From the NCBI RefSeq assembly GCF_029024945.1, contig NZ_CP118976.1, positions 1,550,001 through 1,614,000 of the forward strand: a stretch of 64,000 nucleotides of DNA. The letters run 5' to 3'. The DNA is from Staphylococcus succinus (lineage in GTDB: Bacteria; Bacillota; Bacilli; Staphylococcales; Staphylococcaceae). The notes under the pieces are model-generated. The model was not told the DNA's origin. It saw only the letters and a list, made by a program, of their open reading frames with translations, and did not search any database. This document shows positions 59,174 to 64,000 of the stretch, in pieces. Each line of letters starts with the position of its first letter. Position 1 is the first letter of the stretch. The position numbers were made by a program, and so were the translations under genes.

Positions 59174-59542
59174 TTATTTGATAAAACGAGATAAGTCACC
59201 ACGATTTATCGGAATCGCTTCTTGTTGTGATTTCTGTGTAGCATCAACTATCATTTTTTTTCTTGTTTCTTGTTCATCAGCAGAAAGGTGGTCTTGTTCA
59301 TTATGTATAATCTGTTTGATTCCTTTGATATTGAATCCTTTTTCAATCAATCTTTTAATTTCTAAAAGACGTTCCAAATCATTTAATGAAAAGAGTCTTT
59401 TATTCCCCTCTGTACGTTCTGGTTTAATCAGTTCATGTGTCTCATAGTAGCGAACTTGTCTAGCAGTTAATTCGCTCAATTTAGTTACAACACTCATAGA
59501 GAAGACAGCCATATTACGACGTAATGTATCATTTGACTTCAA
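59174..59542 (-). CDS. glnR: Nitrogen regulator GlnR (MerR family)
   Basis: 122-residue repressor. The MerR-type helix-turn-helix contains SELTARQVRYYETHELIKPERTEGNKRLFS. The C-terminal tail that senses glutamine synthetase is INRGDLSRFIK. TTG at 59542 (KSNDTLRRNMAVFSMS) has GAGG 8 nt upstream; longer upstream frames cross the GlnR operator and are not used. The GlnR box at 59608-59624 implies autoregulation of glnRA. Confidence 0.95.
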   Translation of the reverse strand: MKSNDTLRRNMAVFSMSVVTKLSELTARQVRYYETHELIKPERTEGNKRLFSLNDLERLLEIKRLIEKGFNIKGIKQIIHNEQDHLSADEQETRKKMIVDATQKSQQEAIPINRGDLSRFIK

Positions 59543-59607
59543 TCCAATCACCTCTATTTTTGAACTTGTTATAAATTTAGCACAAAAATGAAATAAATAC
59601 AAAGGCA

Positions 59608-59624
59608 TGTTAGGTTTCCTAACA
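59608..59624. promoter_or_regulatory. GlnR box
   Basis: TGTTAGGTTTCCTAACA, a perfect instance of TGTNA-N7-TNACA, 66 bp upstream of the glnR start codon. Confidence 0.9.
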
Positions 59625-59712
59625 TTATGTCTACAACCCTTGTTACCATTGACTTCAAGGCACTTTCTCACTGGTTATTAGTAGAATATTTTGAAAATTC
59701 CTTAAATTTATT

Positions 59713-59763
59713 TAAAAAAATCCATATTTCCATCAATTTATAAATTGAGAAAATATGGATTTC
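59713..59763 (-). terminator. Terminator of the PLP-lyase gene
   Basis: AAATCCATATTT / AAATATGGATTT with inner CAATTTATAAATTG, then seven T on the minus strand. Confidence 0.9.
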
Positions 59764-59770
59764 TAAAAGT

Positions 59771-61009
59771 TTATATTAAATTTTCAGATTGAAGACGTTT
59801 AGCTGCTCTTGATACCGCTAATTTAACATGTTCATATGTGAGACCGCCTTGGACGTATGCTTCATAAGGTGGACGTATCGGACCATCTGCCGACAACTCG
59901 ATAGAAGATCCTTGTATAAACGTACCTGCCGCCATAATGACATCATCTTCATACCCCGGCATATAAGCAGGTTCTGGGCTAAAGTGTGCATTGATTGGAG
60001 AAGCGTGTTGAATGCTTTGACAAAATTGTATCATTTGTTCTTTTGTATCAAATTCAACTGTTTGAATTAAGTCTGTTCTTGGCTCATTATATTTAGGTTG
60101 CGTACGCATATTCATTTTTTCTAAAAGAAGACTAGTAAATAGTGCGCCTTTTAAACTTTGACTGACAACATGGGGTGCTAAAAAGAAACCTTGGTACATT
60201 TCCTGTAATGAGTTGAGAGATGCCCCCGCTTCTTTACCTATACCAGGTGCTGTTAAACGATAACCACATCTAGCTATTAATGACGCTTTTCCTGCGATAT
60301 AACCACCTATTTTTGCTAATCCACCACCAGGATTCTTAATTAAAGAACCCGCGATTAAATCTGCACCACATTCTATAGGTTCACGCGCTTCAACAAATTC
60401 GCCATAACAGTTATCTACAAATATAATAATCTCAGGATATAGACTTTTAATCATTTGTATGGCTGACTCAATTTCGTCTAACGGTATTGATGGGCGCTGG
60501 TCATACCCTTTAGAACGTTGTATTGCAATCACTTTAGTCGTTGTATTAATCGTTTGTATAACTTGATCAACATCTATTTTTCCTGCTTTCAAATCTACTT
60601 TCCTATAATCTACACCATGTTCTTTTAGACTTTCTATACCGTTGCCATTAATACCTATAACTTCTAATAACGTATCATATGGATTACCTGTAATATATAG
60701 TAGTTCATCACCATACTTCAATGTACTTTGTAAAGCTATCGTGATGGCATGCGTACCCGATATAATTTGTGGGCGTACAATGGCATCTTCCGCTTTAAAA
60801 GTTCTTGCATATATTTCTTCCAAGTGATCTCTACCAAAGTCATCATAACCATAACCAGTAGTCCCTTGTAAATCACTTTCAGTAGCTTTCACTGCATGAA
60901 ACGCATCTAACACTTTTTCTTGGTTGGCATATGCAGTCGCTTCTATGTCTTTAAAATAAGGCGTCAATGTTGTTTCAACCTCAGCTATCAATTGATTCAT
61001 ATCATTCAT
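59771..61009 (-). CDS. Cys/Met metabolism PLP enzyme, YnbB/aluminium-resistance type
   Basis: 412-residue PLP-dependent enzyme of the family annotated as methionine gamma-lyase-like or aluminium resistance protein. Visible parts: GYGYDDFGRDHLEEIYARTF, RPQIISGTHAITIAL, IIIFVDNCYGEFVE with the PLP aspartate, and GSLIKNPGGGLAKIGGYIAG with the PLP lysine. Reaction unknown; family members may cleave C-S bonds. It lies 17 nt after hflX and 100 nt before glnR on the same strand; the terminator after it makes it the end of the miaA-hfq-independent hflX transcript. Confidence 0.88.
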   Translation of the reverse strand: MNDMNQLIAEVETTLTPYFKDIEATAYANQEKVLDAFHAVKATESDLQGTTGYGYDDFGRDHLEEIYARTFKAEDAIVRPQIISGTHAITIALQSTLKYGDELLYITGNPYDTLLEVIGINGNGIESLKEHGVDYRKVDLKAGKIDVDQVIQTINTTTKVIAIQRSKGYDQRPSIPLDEIESAIQMIKSLYPEIIIFVDNCYGEFVEAREPIECGADLIAGSLIKNPGGGLAKIGGYIAGKASLIARCGYRLTAPGIGKEAGASLNSLQEMYQGFFLAPHVVSQSLKGALFTSLLLEKMNMRTQPKYNEPRTDLIQTVEFDTKEQMIQFCQSIQHASPINAHFSPEPAYMPGYEDDVIMAAGTFIQGSSIELSADGPIRPPYEAYVQGGLTYEHVKLAVSRAAKRLQSENLI

Positions 61010-61026
61010 ATATTCATTACTTCCTT

Positions 61027-62262
61027 CTATTCTTTTTTGTATCCTTTCAGAGTATACGAAGCATCACCTTCATTAAATGTTAACTCAGATACAAGTGTAT
61101 GTTGCTTTAAAAAGTATAATCGATCAGCATTTGTACTCGGTACATTTTCTTCATAATATGTTAATGTACGTTTAACTTGTTCATATAGTAAAGCTTTGAC
61201 TTTTTCTATATCGGCTTCGTCTTTACTAGATACAAAAACAGACGGTTTATTTGTAGTTGGAATCGTACCTTCGTGCAAATCTTTCTTATTATAGATTATA
61301 GCTTGGGGTATATGCCCCATATCTAAATCTTTAATGATTTGGTTTACTGTGTCATACTGCGCCCTATATTCAGGATGACTACTATCTACTACATGTAATA
61401 ATAAATCAGCACTTTTAGCTTCTTCGAGCGTTGATTTAAAAGCTGCAATCAATGTAGTAGGTAATTTCTGAATAAAACCTACAGTATCAGAAATAATTAA
61501 ATTAAAACCATTATTAATTTGTATCTGTCTTGTTTTGGGATCAAGTGTTGCAAATAGCAAGTTTTTTTCAAATGTTGTTTCTCGTGCTAACGCATTAAAC
61601 CACGATGACTTTCCAGCATTGGTATAACCTACTAAAGCAACTTGGAAGACATGATTTTGTTCACGTTTATTACGATAACGTTCTCGATGTTCGACCACTG
61701 TTTCTAATTGGTGTTTTATTTCATTCATTCTTGTTCTAATATGGCGTCTGTCCATTTCAAGTTTCGTTTCCCCTGGGCCTCTCGTACCGATACCGCCTCC
61801 TAAGCGTGATAGACTACGCCCATGACCTTGTAATCTCGGCATTAAATAATCTAATTGAGCCAGCTCCACTTGTAATTTACCTTCTTTGCTACGCGCTCTT
61901 AAAGCAAAAATTTCTAATATTAATTGGGTTCTATCTATAATTTTAACATTTAAATTACCATTCAAGGTTTTAGATTGGGCTGTTGTCAACTCATCATTTG
62001 CAACCACTACATCTATATCATGGTCCTCAATGTAAGCCTGAATATCTTGCAACTTACCTTTACCTACATAATATTTATGATCAAACCGTTGTCTATTTTG
62101 GGTAAATTGTTCTTGTACGTTAAGTTGACATGTCTCAGATAATGAAGCTAATTCCTCCATTGTTGAATCGAAATTAAATTCATCTTCTGATTGCGCATGT
62201 ACTCCAACTAAAATCGCAGTCTCTAATCGTTTTTCAGTATTATGTGTTAGTTGCTGGGACAT
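61027..62262 (-). CDS. hflX: Ribosome-splitting GTPase HflX
   Basis: 411-residue GTPase that rescues stalled ribosomes by splitting subunits. The N-terminal HflX domain contains KYYVGKGKLQDIQAYI and LPRLQGHGRSLSRLGGGIGTRGPGE(TK). The G domain has G1 GYTNAGKSS, G3 DTVGFI and G4 NKKD. ATG at 62262 (SQQLTHNTEKR) follows GAGGTG at 6 nt; the in-frame ATG at 62271 lies in the spacer. Confidence 0.96.
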   Translation of the reverse strand: MSQQLTHNTEKRLETAILVGVHAQSEDEFNFDSTMEELASLSETCQLNVQEQFTQNRQRFDHKYYVGKGKLQDIQAYIEDHDIDVVVANDELTTAQSKTLNGNLNVKIIDRTQLILEIFALRARSKEGKLQVELAQLDYLMPRLQGHGRSLSRLGGGIGTRGPGETKLEMDRRHIRTRMNEIKHQLETVVEHRERYRNKREQNHVFQVALVGYTNAGKSSWFNALARETTFEKNLLFATLDPKTRQIQINNGFNLIISDTVGFIQKLPTTLIAAFKSTLEEAKSADLLLHVVDSSHPEYRAQYDTVNQIIKDLDMGHIPQAIIYNKKDLHEGTIPTTNKPSVFVSSKDEADIEKVKALLYEQVKRTLTYYEENVPSTNADRLYFLKQHTLVSELTFNEGDASYTLKGYKKE

Positions 62263-62365
62263 AACATACACCTCTTTTCAAAGTTTCTTAGTCATTCTAT
62301 CACAGTGTCTTTATAAAGACTATAGAGGCATTTTGTGTTAAATTATGGTTAAGAGGTGAATTACA

Positions 62366-62839
62366 ATGACAATTTATGATATAGAAGTCAAAAAGCCAAA
62401 TGGCGACACATATAAATTAGATAAATATCGCGGTCAAACTATACTAATTGTAAATACAGCGAGTGAATGTGGCTTCACACCACAATTTGAAGGATTACAA
62501 CATTTATATGAAAAGTATAATGATCAGTCCTTTGTTGTGTTAGGTTTTCCTTGTAACCAATTTGGGGGACAAGAACCAGGTACAGGTGAAGAAGCAACAC
62601 AAAATTGCAAAATCAATTATGGGGTAACTTTTCCAATGCATGAAAAAGTCGATGTTAAAGGTGAAAATCAACATCCCTTATTTAAATTTTTAACTGAAGA
62701 ACAAAATGGTTTTTTAAATGAGAAAATCAAATGGAATTTCACAAAGTTCTTAGTTAATAAAGATGGTAACGTCGTGAAGCGTTTTTCACCACAAAAGAAA
62801 CCTAATCAAATTGAAGCTGAAATCGAAGCCTTACTATAG
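62366..62839 (+). CDS. gpx: Glutathione peroxidase-family thiol peroxidase (BsaA)
   Basis: 157-residue peroxidase with thioredoxin fold. Catalytic cysteine C35 in [11 protein letters not shown], glutamine/tryptophan partners in [12 protein letters not shown] and [11 protein letters not shown]. Staphylococci lack glutathione, so thioredoxin or bacillithiol is the likely reductant (family inference). The second cysteine in FPCNQF is a candidate resolving cysteine. AGAGGTG precedes the ATG. Convergent with hfq. Confidence 0.95.
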   Translation: MTIYDIEVKKPNGDTYKLDKYRGQTILIVNTASECGFTPQFEGLQHLYEKYNDQSFVVLGFPCNQFGGQEPGTGEEATQNCKINYGVTFPMHEKVDVKGENQHPLFKFLTEEQNGFLNEKIKWNFTKFLVNKDGNVVKRFSPQKKPNQIEAEIEALL

Positions 62840-62899
62840 CTATCTATTAATACTTTATTATCTAAAAAAATGCAATGGTAAATTAAGTTGTTCAAAAAT

Positions 62900-62942
62900 C
62901 AAAGCTACGCTAGATATTTATTATCTAACGTAGCTTTTTTAG
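62900..62942. terminator. Bidirectional terminator between gpx and hfq
   Basis: AAAGCTACG ... TAGATA / TATCTA ... CGTAGCTTT stem with T-run on the plus side. Confidence 0.93.
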
Positions 62943-62980
62943 ACTTTTAAGTTGGTTAAGTTGTTAAACTTGTATTATCA

Positions 62981-63193
62981 CTATGCCTCCGTATCATCAA
63001 TTGTGAATGTACTGATAGCATGTTTATATATTAAGTGTTGTTTCCCTTGTGATAATAAACATACTAAGTCCTTATCATATGCTTCAATAATACCTTTCAT
63101 TTGAAATCCGTTGACTAAAAATACAATCACTTTTGTTTTTTCAGTCTTAAATTGCCCTAGGAATTTGTCTTGGATGTTTTCTAATGTATTCAT
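62981..63193 (-). CDS. hfq: RNA chaperone Hfq
   Basis: 70-residue Sm-like protein that forms a ring binding small RNAs and mRNAs. Sm1 region VIVFLVNGFQMKGIIEAYDKD and Sm2 signature QHLIYKHAISTF are present. The C-terminal tail is short, as in Firmicutes. It follows miaA with a 1-nt gap, the classical miaA-hfq pair. Confidence 0.96.
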   Translation of the reverse strand: MNTLENIQDKFLGQFKTEKTKVIVFLVNGFQMKGIIEAYDKDLVCLLSQGKQHLIYKHAISTFTIDDTEA

Positions 63194-63194
63194 G

Positions 63195-64000
63195 TTATGT
63201 ACTCCTTTTCTTTATTTGGGCTGAAACCTCATCTAACATTAATGAAAGTGACATGTTCTCTCTGTCTAACCAAGCTACGTCGAGCTTATTTTTAAACCAA
63301 GTCATTTGTCGTTTTGCATAATTTCTAGAATGTTGCTTTAATTTATCTGTCGCTGCAACAAGATCTGCATCATATTTGACCACTGGTATCATTTCTTTAT
63401 AGCCAATCGCTTGCATACTTTGACATGATTCATATCCATGTTCAACGAGCTGACTCACTTCATTTAGTAATCCACGCTGTAACATAATATCTACACGTTT
63501 ATTAATTCTTTGATATAATGTTTCGCGCGACATTTCTATCCCTATTAATAATGTATCATAATTTTCAGTGAATTGTTGTACTTTCTTACGCGAACTTAAA
63601 AGTTTTTTTGTTTTCAAATAATATTCAATCGCTCTTCGTACTCTTTTCCGATTATTCGGATGAATCGCCTGGGCTGAAGCTTCATCGAAACGCGACAAAT
63701 ATTGATGTAAGTCTTCATTAGTTAGTTGATCTAACTCATGTAACTGAGCTGTTACTTCATCTGCCCGTTCCTTTGAAACCACTTCGTCTTCGAACGCGTA
63801 ATCGTAGATAAGCGATTGAATATAAAGACCTGTCCCGCCAGCAATAATAGGAATATTACCTCTTTCAGTAATTTCATTAATTAACCGTTGTGCTCTATTT
63901 TTAAAATCATACGCAGAAAATGCATCATCTGGTTCTAATATATCAATCATATGATGAGGGACGCCTGACATTTCTTCTTGCGTAATTTTAGCCGTACCAA
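63195..64000 (-). CDS. miaA: tRNA dimethylallyltransferase MiaA (5' end beyond window)
   Basis: Transfers a dimethylallyl group to A37 of tRNAs reading codons that begin with U. The frame is open to the right edge of the window; the visible part begins GTAKITQEEMSGVPHHMIDIL, close to the N-terminus, so roughly 40 residues are missing. Other blocks: PIIAGGTGLYIQSLIYDY, AQAIHPNNRKRVRRAIEYY, QAIGYKEM and RNYAKRQMTWF. No internal start is needed. Confidence 0.95.
   Translation of the reverse strand, partial: GTAKITQEEMSGVPHHMIDILEPDDAFSAYDFKNRAQRLINEITERGNIPIIAGGTGLYIQSLIYDYAFEDEVVSKERADEVTAQLHELDQLTNEDLHQYLSRFDEASAQAIHPNNRKRVRRAIEYYLKTKKLLSSRKKVQQFTENYDTLLIGIEMSRETLYQRINKRVDIMLQRGLLNEVSQLVEHGYESCQSMQAIGYKEMIPVVKYDADLVAATDKLKQHSRNYAKRQMTWFKNKLDVAWLDRENMSLSLMLDEVSAQIKKRST

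Overview
The window is Staphylococcus chromosome. It is AT-rich and carries SosA/LexA, the CstR/CstA/CstB sulfide system, MprF, a membrane-anchored Nuc2-type nuclease and typical Firmicutes regulator sites. Protein sequences resemble S. aureus but are clearly diverged. A ribose ABC transporter replaces the RbsU-type uptake found in S. aureus. I infer a coagulase-negative species, possibly of the S. saprophyticus/xylosus group. No rRNA, tRNA, CRISPR array or intact insertion sequence was seen.

Layout. 1-4.7 kb: a ribose operon read leftward (rbsR, rbsD, rbsA, rbsC, rbsB; rbsB is cut by the window edge), with rbsA frameshifted. 5.2-17.4 kb: a conserved core block with mprF, an AI-2E-type permease, glcT, an alanine/sodium symporter, parC-parE and plsY. 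17.7-24.1 kb: a small HesB-like protein, a thioesterase, aconitase, a BCCT osmolyte transporter and mscL. 24.3-34 kb: sbcC-sbcD, small membrane proteins, transketolase and the divergent sosA/lexA pair. 34-46.8 kb: a CAP-domain protein, guaC, zinc-independent rpsN, rpmG, katA, an amino-acid permease, a HAD phosphatase and the threonine genes thrB-thrC-hom with a divergent aspartokinase. 46.8-52 kb: poorly characterised genes around a membrane-anchored nuclease. 52-57.8 kb: an accessory segment with a candidate small RNA, a decayed SnoaL-like gene, a methyltransferase, the cst persulfide-detoxification genes without sqr, and an integrase-tail remnant. 57.8-64 kb: glnR-glnA, a PLP lyase, hflX, glutathione peroxidase, hfq and miaA (cut by the window edge).

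Regulation is unusually legible here. LexA boxes lie in front of lexA/sosA, sbcDC and parEC, so one window holds three SOS units. A perfect Zur-type palindrome precedes rpsN, a 47-bp perfect palindrome of PerR/Fur type precedes katA, a Fur-type box lies upstream of aconitase, and a GlnR box precedes glnRA. CodY-type boxes lie before the amino-acid permease and a 62-aa gene, two CstR-type operators lie between cstR and cstA, and CRE sites lie near the ribose operon and an uncharacterised gene.

The best leads for something undescribed are the small RNA candidate at about 52298-52452 (sigma-A-like promoter, two internal hairpins, intrinsic terminator), the accessory scar around it, the likely ATT start of the CAP-domain protein, and the uncharacterised CRE-controlled gene pair at 46.8-48.0 kb.
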